Assembly (NCBI GenBank): GCA_001787475.1
Contig: MFXB01000013.1
Span: 1-12,507, forward strand
DNA: 12,507 bases
Direction of reading: 5' to 3'
DNA from: Candidatus Peregrinibacteria bacterium RIFCSPLOWO2_01_FULL_48_20
GTDB lineage: Bacteria > Patescibacteriota > Gracilibacteria > UBA1369 > 2-02-FULL-48-14
Positions within the stretch are counted from its first letter, which is position 1, and every line of letters begins with the position of its first letter. A model generated the notes under the pieces. It did no database searches. It had not been told where the DNA came from and saw only the letters and a list, made by a program, of their open reading frames with translations. Position numbers and translations under genes: made by a program. Positions 6,016-12,507 of this stretch are shown one piece after another.

Positions 6016-9000
6016 ATGTTATCCTTCAAAAAACTCCTCGCGGGAAAAGTGTTGCTCATTCTTTTGTTCGCGGGCGCTCTCAGTTATGTCGATAGCGTGA
6101 CCGATCTTAAACTCGGTCTCGACCTCAAAGGCGGGACGCAACTCGATTACGCCATCGATCTTTCCAAGGTGGACAGTGCGGACCGAGATCAAATTGTGGA
6201 AGGAGTGAAGGAAGTGATACGCCGTCGTGTGGACGGTCTCGGCGTTTCCGAACCGAGCATTTACGTTTCGAATATTGCCGAACAGTACCATGTGATTGTG
6301 GAACTCGCAGGAATCACAGATTTGGAAGACGCCAAAGCCACCGTGGGAAAAACCATTCAGCTCGAGTTCCGTGAAGAAAACACGAATCCGGAAGAAGACG
6401 CTGAACAAGCTGCGTGGGCCTCGGAAGCCGCCAACGCTTTTCTGGACAAAGTGAATGCCGGAGAGGATTTCATTATTCTCGCGCAGGCCGAACAAAAAGA
6501 ATACGCCGATGAGGTTTACTATGAAGAAGGCGAACTCACGGAAGTTTCCTTACTCGATACGGCAACTCAAGATGCCGTAAAAGACCAGGAAGTGGGTTTC
6601 ATTTTTGGACCGTACGAAGCCGACAGCGGATATGTTCTTGACGCCTCCGGAGTGGCAACTCCCAATAAAGGAATGACAGTGATTCAAATGATCGATCGAG
6701 AAGTGGAAGAAGAAACCACGACTACGGAAGAGAAAGTGAGCGCTCGCCATATTTTGATAGCCTATGAAGGTGCCGAACGCGCCGATGAAGGCATCACACG
6801 AACCGAGGAGGAAGCCTTGGCTCGCGCAGAAGAAGTGCAAGGCCGACTGGAAGCCGGTGAAAATTTTGAAACTTTGGCCGGTGAATACACGGACGACGCC
6901 AGTGGAAAAGAGAACGGAGGAGACTTGGGAGAATTCGGACGAGGCCAAATGACGCAGGCTTTTGAAGACGCCGCTTTCGCCTTGGAAGTGGAAGGCGTAT
7001 CGGAAATTGTGGAGACGGAATTCGGCTACCACATCATGACGGTTTACGCCAAACAAGAAGCTTCCGAGGAAGTCACCGAAATCGAAAAGGTGTCCCTCAA
7101 TAAAATTATTTACAGCACCGCTCCCAGCCCTTGGATTGAAACTCCCGCCATGACCGGAGAACATTTCAAACACGCCGACGTAACCTTCAACCAAAATTAC
7201 CAACCATACGTGAGCATCACGTTCACCGAGGAAGGCGCCACACTGTTCGAAGCCCTCACCGAGAAAAATGTGGGCAAGAAAGTCGCAATCTTTGTGGGTG
7301 GCAGCTTGATTTCCGCGCCGAACGTACAAGAAAAGATTTCCGGCGGCCAAGCTCAAATCACCGGCGACTTCACCATTGAAGAAGCGCAAAACTTGGCTCG
7401 CGACCTCAACACCGGAGCCATTCCCGCCCCAGTGGATCTTGTGGGACAATACAACATCAGCGCGACCCTCGGGCAAGAAGCTCTAGACCAGAGCCTTTTC
7501 GCGGGACTCATCGGAGTCATCATTCTCGCGATCTTCATGATTCTTTACTACCGTCTCCCGGGACTCATCAGTACCGTGGCCTTGGCCATTTACTCGCTCT
7601 TGCTCATCTTCATGATTAAGACGGCACTCCCAACCGCCGTGGCCCTTCTCATCAGTTTGGCTCTTTTCGGAATCATCGTGCATCTCCTTTTGAAAAATCG
7701 CGATTCCGGCGGAGAAAAATTCATCGCCTTTTTGGTGGCTTGTTTTGTACTATTTTTCATGACCATGGTGCTTTCCACAAAGATCACGCTCACTCTCGCT
7801 GGAATCGCCGGAGTTATCCTTTCGATTGGTATGGCCGTGGACGCCAACGTGCTGATTTTTGAACGCATGAAAGAGGAACTCGGCCATGGCAAAGGCCTCA
7901 CGCAAGCGATTGATGAAGGATTCCGCCGTGCCTGGGATTCCATACGCGACTCGAACTTCTCGTCCCTCATCACCTGCGCCATTTTGTTCTACTTCGGATC
8001 TTCCATTATTCGCGGCTTCGCACTCAACCTCGCGCTGGGAATTCTGCTGTCCATGTTCAGCGCCATCATGCTGACTCGAACTTTGCTTCATTTCATCTCC
8101 GAAACCAAACTTTCCGAAAAACTGGCACTGTGGGGTAAACCTCGCGTTGCTCGCGCAAAAATGTTCCCCATCATTCAGCAAAGCAAATTGTGGATGAGTG
8201 TTTCCGGTGTTTTGCTCGCCATTGCCCTAATCTTCATGTTCACATTTCCCATCAATTGGGGTCTCGATTTCACGGGAGGCTCCATGCTGGAAATTAAAAC
8301 CGGCACCGAAGCGACTGCGGAAACCATTACCGATCAAATTTTGGAAGTGGAAGCGGCCGTCACCGGGGATTTTGGAACGCCTCAAGTGGTGAGCACGGAC
8401 CAAGGCACTTTCCTCATTCGCTTGAAGCACATCACGGATGAACAGCACGCCGCCATTATCGCGAAATTGGGCACAGTTGAAGAAATCCGCTTCACCACCG
8501 TGGGTCCCACCATTGGAGAAACCCTTAAACAAAAAGCCGGCTGGGCTCTCGTTTTCGCTTCCATCATGATCGTGCTCTACATCGCCTTTGCCTTCCGCAA
8601 AGTGCCCAAAGAAGTCAGCGCATGGAAGTTCGGGGCAACGGCCATTGTGGCCCTTCTCCATGACATTCTGATTGTGATTGGAGTCTTCGTCGTTCTCGGA
8701 CACTATATGGATGTGGAAATCGACGCGCTCTTTATTACCGCGCTCCTTACCGTCATGGGATTCTCGGTACACGACACCATCGTGGTTTTCGATCGTATTC
8801 GTGAGAACCTCCGCTTCCGTGAAGACAACGAAACCTTGGCCACCACGGCGAACAAGGCCCTCAATCAAACCATGGCGCGTTCCATCAACACCTCTCTGTG
8901 TACCTTGCTCACCATTTTGGCTCTCTTCATTTTTGGAGCCGAAAGCATCCGCTGGTTCGTTTTCGCCCTCATCGTGGGAATCACGGCGGGAACTTATTCT

Positions 9001-9060
9001 TCCATCTTCATCGCCAGCCCTCTGCTCGTGTGGTGGACCACTCGCGAAGCGAGAAAATAA
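6016..9060 (+). CDS. secDF: SecD-SecF fusion with inserted parvulin (PpiC) prolyl isomerase domain
   Basis: 1014-residue inner-membrane protein, the proton-driven accessory of the Sec translocon that pulls preproteins out on the external side. SecD half: TM1 (about 7-24), LGLDLKGG (33-40), VIRRRVDGLGVSEP (67-80), an external P1 domain, then TM helices including GIAGVILSIGMAVDANVLIFERMKEE (596-621). SecF half: TM1 (about 724-742), WGLDFTGGSMLEI (748-760), LHDILIVIGVFVVLG (881-895) and FSVHDTIVVFDRIREN (916-931). Two features are odd. P1 is interrupted by about 230 residues that include a complete PpiC-type rotamase (about 238-346) and a degenerate relative before it. There are also two extra hydrophobic helices (about 538-559 and 568-586) between the usual SecD TM3 and TM4; an even number keeps the topology. 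The frame is continuous, so these are genuine insertions. The protein would couple translocation to prolyl isomerisation of emerging chains (inference). Confidence 0.95.
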   Translation: MLSFKKLLAGKVLLILLFAGALSYVDSVTDLKLGLDLKGGTQLDYAIDLSKVDSADRDQIVEGVKEVIRRRVDGLGVSEPSIYVSNIAEQYHVIVELAGITDLEDAKATVGKTIQLEFREENTNPEEDAEQAAWASEAANAFLDKVNAGEDFIILAQAEQKEYADEVYYEEGELTEVSLLDTATQDAVKDQEVGFIFGPYEADSGYVLDASGVATPNKGMTVIQMIDREVEEETTTTEEKVSARHILIAYEGAERADEGITRTEEEALARAEEVQGRLEAGENFETLAGEYTDDASGKENGGDLGEFGRGQMTQAFEDAAFALEVEGVSEIVETEFGYHIMTVYAKQEASEEVTEIEKVSLNKIIYSTAPSPWIETPAMTGEHFKHADVTFNQNYQPYVSITFTEEGATLFEALTEKNVGKKVAIFVGGSLISAPNVQEKISGGQAQITGDFTIEEAQNLARDLNTGAIPAPVDLVGQYNISATLGQEALDQSLFAGLIGVIILAIFMILYYRLPGLISTVALAIYSLLLIFMIKTALPTAVALLISLALFGIIVHLLLKNRDSGGEKFIAFLVACFVLFFMTMVLSTKITLTLAGIAGVILSIGMAVDANVLIFERMKEELGHGKGLTQAIDEGFRRAWDSIRDSNFSSLITCAILFYFGSSIIRGFALNLALGILLSMFSAIMLTRTLLHFISETKLSEKLALWGKPRVARAKMFPIIQQSKLWMSVSGVLLAIALIFMFTFPINWGLDFTGGSMLEIKTGTEATAETITDQILEVEAAVTGDFGTPQVVSTDQGTFLIRLKHITDEQHAAIIAKLGTVEEIRFTTVGPTIGETLKQKAGWALVFASIMIVLYIAFAFRKVPKEVSAWKFGATAIVALLHDILIVIGVFVVLGHYMDVEIDALFITALLTVMGFSVHDTIVVFDRIRENLRFREDNETLATTANKALNQTMARSINTSLCTLLTILALFIFGAESIRWFVFALIVGITAGTYSSIFIASPLLVWWTTREARK
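6727..7053 (+). other. PpiC/parvulin domain inside SecD P1
   Basis: Residues 238-346 of SecDF. Visible family marks are SARHILI with H245; a helix containing EEVQGRLEAGENFETLA (272-288); GGDLGEFGRGQM (301-312); AFEDAAFAL (315-323); and FGYHIMTVY (336-344) with H339. The conserved His pair and the Met312-Phe316 spacing of active parvulins are retained, so catalysis is plausible. It is flanked by acidic, Thr/Glu-rich linkers (about 229-240 and 347-356). Confidence 0.88.
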
Positions 9061-9159
9061 TACATGCACCCATAGCTCAACTGGATAGAGCACTGGTCTT
9101 CGGAACCAGGGGTTGGGGGTTCAAATCCCTCTGGGTGCACCATACTCGGCGAAGCCGAG
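9041..9159 (+). repeat. Near-identical GAA-loop hairpins flanking the tRNA
   Basis: CTCGC-GAA-GCGAG (9041-9053) lies over the last codons of secDF and CTCGGC-GAA-GCCGAG (9145-9159) starts 2 bases after the tRNA CCA end. Both are preceded by A and share the same GAA triloop; they differ by one added base pair. The first is constrained by coding (TREAR). They may guide processing of the tRNA from a secDF cotranscript, or belong to a dispersed repeat family; neither is shown here. Confidence 0.5.
9066..9142 (+). tRNA. tRNA-Arg (anticodon TCG)
   Basis: A complete 77-base cloverleaf. The acceptor stem GCACCCA (9066-9072) pairs with TGGGTGC (9132-9138), followed by discriminator A and an encoded CCA (9140-9142). 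The D arm is GCTC/GAGC with loop AACTGGATA, which includes the A20 expected for arginine tRNAs. The anticodon stem is CTGGT/ACCAG (9093-9097/9105-9109) with loop CTTCGGA, giving anticodon TCG (9100-9102), which reads CGA and possibly other CGN codons. The variable loop is GGGTT, and the T arm has TTCAAAT with one G-U pair. It starts only 5 bases after the secDF stop, so it is probably cut from the same transcript; I see no tRNA promoter in between. Confidence 0.97.
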
Positions 9160-9162
9160 CTT

Positions 9163-9208
9163 ATAAAAGCCGTCGCGTGAGCGACACCTTACTGCCGTAG
9201 GCTTTTAT
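9163..9208. terminator. Probable bidirectional terminator between converging genes
   Basis: A 9-base outer inverted repeat, ATAAAAGCC (9163-9171) with GGCTTTTAT (9200-9208), encloses a tight hairpin GTCGC-GTGA-GCGAC (9172-9185) with a GNRA-type tetraloop. Read on either strand, the 3' arm ends in a run of four T. It lies between secDF/tRNA-Arg on the + strand and the protease on the - strand, and the protease stop codon (9205-9207) falls inside the right arm. The short T-run makes strong intrinsic termination uncertain. Confidence 0.6.
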
Positions 9209-11445
9209 TGCACCTTCAGTTCCTTCAGCACCACCAAATACCTATAGAGTTCTTCGGCCATGTCGCCGCGAGTGCGATCAAGGTCGGGATTGAATTTGCC
9301 GCCGAAATCCTCTTCAAGAATGCCTAGCATGGAGGCTTTCCACACGTAAATGGCGTACCAAGCATTAGTGCTTAAATCGGAATAGTTCAACTTGGCCACT
9401 TTGGCTCCTTCGATCAGGCCGGCTTCGTAAACGTTGAACATGATTTTGAGCGCTTCCACCTTATTCACTGGATCGGAAGGACGGAACGTGCCGTCGGCGT
9501 AACCTTCCACCCATTGGCGGTACTTGGCGTAACACACGTACTCGGCAAACCATTCTTCGTGCACGTCGGGAAAGCAGTTTTTATTGAGGGAAGGGTCATA
9601 TTCCACGTTTCGACCTTCAATCAAAATCTTCAAAAGTTCCGCCCGATTGATGTCCTTGGTAGGCCTAAAAGTACCATCGGTATAGCCCTTAAAAATTCCT
9701 TCCTCCACCAAGGCTGAAATGGAAGCGTAATTTTCGTGGAGATAAGAAACATCCTCAAACAGCCACTCGGCGGTGGTCACGGTGAGCTCGGAGCTGGGCT
9801 CATCGACGGCATCACCCTCCGCATCGATCGCTTGGAGCTCAAAATAGTAGGAAATGCCTTCCTCCAAGTCCTTCACCGAAGCCTTCGTGGTGTAATCCTT
9901 TTCAATTTCCTCGATAAAGTCGTAGTCTCCACTTTTCGTTCCATAGTGGAGTTCATAACCGGCAAGGTTCTCATCATCGAGACGATTCCAAGAAAAAGTA
10001 ACCGAATCTTGATCATAGTCGATAAGAGTTAAAGTGAGACCGCCTTCCTTAATAGTCACCTCTTCCGCCACTTCATCTCCTTCTTTACCTTCCGTATTTT
10101 GGTCGATTTCAGTATCGGATTCATTCTCCATGATGACTTCCACTCCTTCCTCATCGTCGGCGTACTCACCAAGGTAATAATAGTAGTAACCCTCATCAAA
10201 AACTTCCCAATTGAAGCCATCCTCAAAATCTTTTTCCAAACTGGAAACCACGGCCACGATGCCGTCGTACTTGTCGGCGTTTTGAATGCTGAGATAACTG
10301 CTCATTTCTTCATCTTTTCCCAATTGAATTTGCTCCGACTCCAAGGAGGCGAATTCGCCATTCACATAAGGCACCAAAGAAAGCGCATAACTGAGCCCAT
10401 CGGCTTTTAGAAGATGGAAGTAAAAATTTTCTTCACCATAAGTATTTTCAAAATAAAGGTAGTTGGTGCCGTAAAGAGCGGGAGCGTACTCTTGCGGGAT
10501 TTGCGTATACTCTCCCTTCACGGTGTCGGGAACAAAATACACACTGGGGTAAAGTTCCCCTTCCTCATAATTGCTTAAATCGAGATTCCATAAAGAAAAT
10601 TCTTGGTAAGCGTCTTCCAAAGTGACACCTCGGTCTTCCAAAACCGCTTTGACCGCTTCATAAAGTTTCAGATCACTTTCGTAGTCGGTGGAAGAGTCGA
10701 AATAGGTTTCCCAAATGTCTTTGATTACATGATTTCTTCCTTCCAAGTACTCGGAAAGAAAACGAGGCCAAATGGAAAGACCGTATTCAAAAAGCGTATC
10801 CGTGGGAATAATGGAAGCAAAAATGGAGTAATCCGGATAGTCGAAAAAGTCGGGCATGTAGCTGACGTAATCGTTGATATCATCAAAAAGCTGATCTTCC
10901 ATCCAAGTGGCGCTGGCTTCCGCCCAATTTATTCCTTGATAGGTATAGGCGAAATTCACATCGTAACCGAATTGCACCGCATGGTAAAACTCATGTCCGG
11001 CGGTAACAATCAGGTCAAGTTCATCCATCCAAGGATCAATGGCAATATAAGGTTCACCGTTGCTAAGTACACTGGTGATTCCCATGGTGTTCTCATCAAC
11101 ATATTCATAGTTGTCGTCCAAAATCACCATTACTTTAAAGATGGGATCATCCATAGGTTCCTCATAGCCCATTTCATCGATGATGATGTCCCACGAAGAT
11201 TCCACAGACTCCGCAACGGTTTCAATGACATCGGAAATCTCATCGCCGTCGGAATCCGTTTGCGCGAGCGTGAGGTCGGAAAATTCAATTTGAAAGTGCT
11301 CCGTTTCCAAGGAATTCATCTTAAAAAGACCGTTTTGCATGGTGTTCACAAAGTCGGCGGCCATGGTGAGAGGAGCTTCGAGGAAGACCGCAAGGAATAA
11401 AAAAGGAACAAGGCGTAGGAACTTCAAGAATCTCATGGATCTCAT
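9205..11445 (-). CDS. Secreted MXAN_6640-like metalloprotease with FnIII and three SLH domains
   Basis: 746 residues, exported and probably held on the cell wall. A signal peptide (about 1-30, hydrophobic FLRLVPFLFLAVFLEAPL, cleavage near TMAA) is followed by a calcium-type loop DSDGDEISDVIE (64-75). Next comes the zinc site HEFYH (151-155) with a likely third ligand E176 in WAEASATWMED (174-184), the arrangement of MXAN_6640-type putative metalloproteases (gluzincins). A beta-rich middle region and a very acidic linker (about 428-463) lead to a fibronectin III-like domain (about 470-558). Three S-layer homology domains follow, at about 563-606 (GYTDGTFRP), 625-670 (GYADGTFRPSDP) and 688-735 (more diverged). 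SLH domains bind secondary cell-wall polymers. ATG at 11436 (three codons in) is an alternative start; neither has a clear ribosome binding site. It converges on the tRNA and diverges from priA. The substrate is unknown. Confidence 0.88.
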   Translation of the reverse strand: MRSMRFLKFLRLVPFLFLAVFLEAPLTMAADFVNTMQNGLFKMNSLETEHFQIEFSDLTLAQTDSDGDEISDVIETVAESVESSWDIIIDEMGYEEPMDDPIFKVMVILDDNYEYVDENTMGITSVLSNGEPYIAIDPWMDELDLIVTAGHEFYHAVQFGYDVNFAYTYQGINWAEASATWMEDQLFDDINDYVSYMPDFFDYPDYSIFASIIPTDTLFEYGLSIWPRFLSEYLEGRNHVIKDIWETYFDSSTDYESDLKLYEAVKAVLEDRGVTLEDAYQEFSLWNLDLSNYEEGELYPSVYFVPDTVKGEYTQIPQEYAPALYGTNYLYFENTYGEENFYFHLLKADGLSYALSLVPYVNGEFASLESEQIQLGKDEEMSSYLSIQNADKYDGIVAVVSSLEKDFEDGFNWEVFDEGYYYYYLGEYADDEEGVEVIMENESDTEIDQNTEGKEGDEVAEEVTIKEGGLTLTLIDYDQDSVTFSWNRLDDENLAGYELHYGTKSGDYDFIEEIEKDYTTKASVKDLEEGISYYFELQAIDAEGDAVDEPSSELTVTTAEWLFEDVSYLHENYASISALVEEGIFKGYTDGTFRPTKDINRAELLKILIEGRNVEYDPSLNKNCFPDVHEEWFAEYVCYAKYRQWVEGYADGTFRPSDPVNKVEALKIMFNVYEAGLIEGAKVAKLNYSDLSTNAWYAIYVWKASMLGILEEDFGGKFNPDLDRTRGDMAEELYRYLVVLKELKVQ

Positions 11446-11493
11446 TTAAACATCTTTTATTTTTTTTTGCAAAAAGAGTTATAATGCTAACCT
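11446..11493. promoter_or_regulatory. 48-base divergent promoter region
   Basis: TATAAT at 11480-11485 faces priA and lies only 8 bases before its ATG, with a weak TTATTT 17 bases upstream (11457-11462). On the - strand the overlapping TATAAC (11478-11483 read in reverse) can serve the protease, with only a poor -35. The two -10 elements share the TTATAA palindrome. A run of nine T (11460-11468) lies between the genes. The placement implies competition between the promoters and a nearly leaderless priA message. Confidence 0.5.
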
Positions 11494-12507
11494 ATGTTTG
11501 CTGAAATCCTCGTACACCATCCCTATTCTCGAAAACAGGAATGCTTCACCTATGAAATTCCGGAAGGATTTTCTGTCGAGCGCGGAAGCGGCGTGGAAGT
11601 CCCGTTTCAAAAAGGGAAAAAACCTGGATTGATTTTAAGAATCCACAATGAAAAACCTTCGTTCGAAACGCGTGCCATTTCGGGCTTGCTGCGTGATGAA
11701 GAACTTCTCTTCGACTGGCAACTCAAATTGGCGGACTGGATTAGTGAATACTATTTTTGTTCGCTATTCGACGCTTTGCGCTTAATGCTGCCGAAAAACA
11801 TATTTCGAGTTTCTAAAAAAACAAGAGTTGTCAAAGAAACGCTAAAAAAACACAAACCTGAAAATGTGCTGGAACTCACGGAGACCCAAGCTCAAATTGT
11901 CAGCGCCATTCTCGCGAATCCCAAAGGGGCTCTCATTCACGGAATCACAGGCTCGGGAAAAACAGAAATCTACAAGTCACTGATCAAAAATTTTGTTCAA
12001 AATGGATGCCAGTGCTTGCTGCTGGTCCCGGAAATTTCACTCACTCCTCAGTTCGTAAAATACTTTGAAACCGGCTTCCCCGATTTGGCGGTCATCCATA
12101 GTCGAATAAGCGAAGGCAAACGAGCGGAAATTTGGAGAAAAATTAAAGCCGGAAATGTCCCACTTGTCATCGGATCCCGATCCGCGCTCTTTTCTCCCTT
12201 TAAAAAACTCGGTCTTATTGTGATGGATGAAGAGCACGAATGGAGCTACAAACAAGATCAAAGTCCACGGTACCATGCACGTGACGCCGCTCTGAAAATT
12301 TCCGAACTGACCGGCGCGCAAATCGTTTTTGGATCCGCCACGCCCAGCATTGAAACCATGCACGCCGCCAAAACCGATAAGCTCAATCTATTCACCCTTT
12401 CCGAGCGAATTTCCGGAACTTTGCTTCCGGACGTGAAAATCGTGGACATGCGTGAAGAACTGCGGGCCCGCAATTTCAGTATTTTCAGTGACTTGCTTGA
12501 ACAAAAA
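11494..12507 (+). CDS. priA: Primosomal protein N' (PriA helicase), 3' end outside window
   Basis: 338 residues are visible and the frame runs off the right edge. PriA is the 3'-5' superfamily 2 helicase that reloads the replisome at stalled or recombining forks. Visible parts are the N-terminal 3'-end DNA-binding domain (about 1-100, starting MFAEILVHHPYSRKQECFTY); LTETQAQI (128-135), the start of the helicase core; Walker A GITGSGKTEIY (150-160); LVPEISLTPQ (177-186); GSRSALFSPF (227-236); DEEH (245-248) with SYKQDQSPRYHARD (251-264); and GSATPS (280-285). The zinc-binding cysteines and second helicase lobe would lie beyond the window. Only about 28 residues separate the first domain from the core, so the winged-helix domain found in E. 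coli PriA appears to be missing. The ATG sits 8 bases after a TATAAT. Confidence 0.95.
   Translation, partial: MFAEILVHHPYSRKQECFTYEIPEGFSVERGSGVEVPFQKGKKPGLILRIHNEKPSFETRAISGLLRDEELLFDWQLKLADWISEYYFCSLFDALRLMLPKNIFRVSKKTRVVKETLKKHKPENVLELTETQAQIVSAILANPKGALIHGITGSGKTEIYKSLIKNFVQNGCQCLLLVPEISLTPQFVKYFETGFPDLAVIHSRISEGKRAEIWRKIKAGNVPLVIGSRSALFSPFKKLGLIVMDEEHEWSYKQDQSPRYHARDAALKISELTGAQIVFGSATPSIETMHAAKTDKLNLFTLSERISGTLLPDVKIVDMREELRARNFSIFSDLLEQK

Noticed and set aside
6550..7476. Long antisense open frame opposite the SecD parvulin region
   Set aside because: No recognisable motif and fully covered by a well-supported gene; its Phe/Gly-rich composition is typical of a reverse-strand shadow.
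9058..9063. TAATAC as a private -10 for tRNA-Arg
   Set aside because: It would place the transcription start inside the tRNA, and no -35 is at the right distance.
8227..9093. Long antisense open frame opposite the SecF half
   Set aside because: It is the reverse of strongly conserved SecF motifs, has low-complexity His/Gly/Glu-rich content, and would run through the end of secDF; a shadow frame.
10603..11400. Long + strand open frame opposite the metalloprotease
   Set aside because: Covered by the HExxH domain on the other strand, no start signal and no recognisable protein family.
1..12507. CRISPR array, insertion sequence or rRNA
   Set aside because: No regularly spaced direct repeats, transposase motifs with terminal inverted repeats, or rRNA-like stretches were seen on either strand.

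Overview
The window looks like a chromosomal segment of a bacterium with a compact genome and the standard bacterial code. TGA serves as the stop of three genes (1275-1277, 2024-2026, 3467-3469), which argues against the UGA=Gly code of Gracilibacteria. A fused SecD-SecF carrying a parvulin insertion, an SLH-anchored surface protease, frequent 4-base ATGA overlaps, near-absent Shine-Dalgarno sequences and a shortened PriA together suggest a Patescibacteria/CPR lineage, perhaps Peregrinibacteria-like. This assignment is inference and was not tested by any search.

Layout: (1) 3-3469, + strand, a tightly overlapping four-gene block: the 3' part of a TPR-repeat protein, a PilD-type prepilin peptidase, a mannose-1-phosphate guanylyltransferase, and a stand-alone cupin resembling the C-terminal isomerase domain of type II phosphomannose isomerases. 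(2) 3470-5894, a visibly AT-richer pair: a small single-pass membrane protein and a secreted protein of about 700 residues. The latter has phage-tail-like VGIGTTSP modules followed by a right-handed beta-helix. A candidate promoter precedes the pair. (3) 5895-6015, a spacer with a good TATAAT, leading into a 1014-residue SecDF. (4) A tRNA-Arg(TCG) starts 5 bases after secDF, flanked by near-identical small hairpins and followed by a nested inverted repeat that probably acts as a bidirectional terminator. (5) 9205-11445, - strand, a secreted MXAN_6640-like metalloprotease with a fibronectin III-like domain and three SLH domains. (6) A 48-base divergent promoter region, then priA on the + strand, cut by the right edge.

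The common theme is the cell surface: Sec-dependent export, pilin processing, GDP-mannose supply for surface glycans, and two large exported proteins, one of them wall-anchored. The strongest candidate for something unusual is SecDF. Its SecD half carries a full PpiC-type prolyl isomerase domain, preceded by what looks like a second, degenerate copy. It also carries two extra transmembrane helices between the usual TM3 and TM4. This would build a foldase into the translocon motor subunit on the outer face of the membrane.
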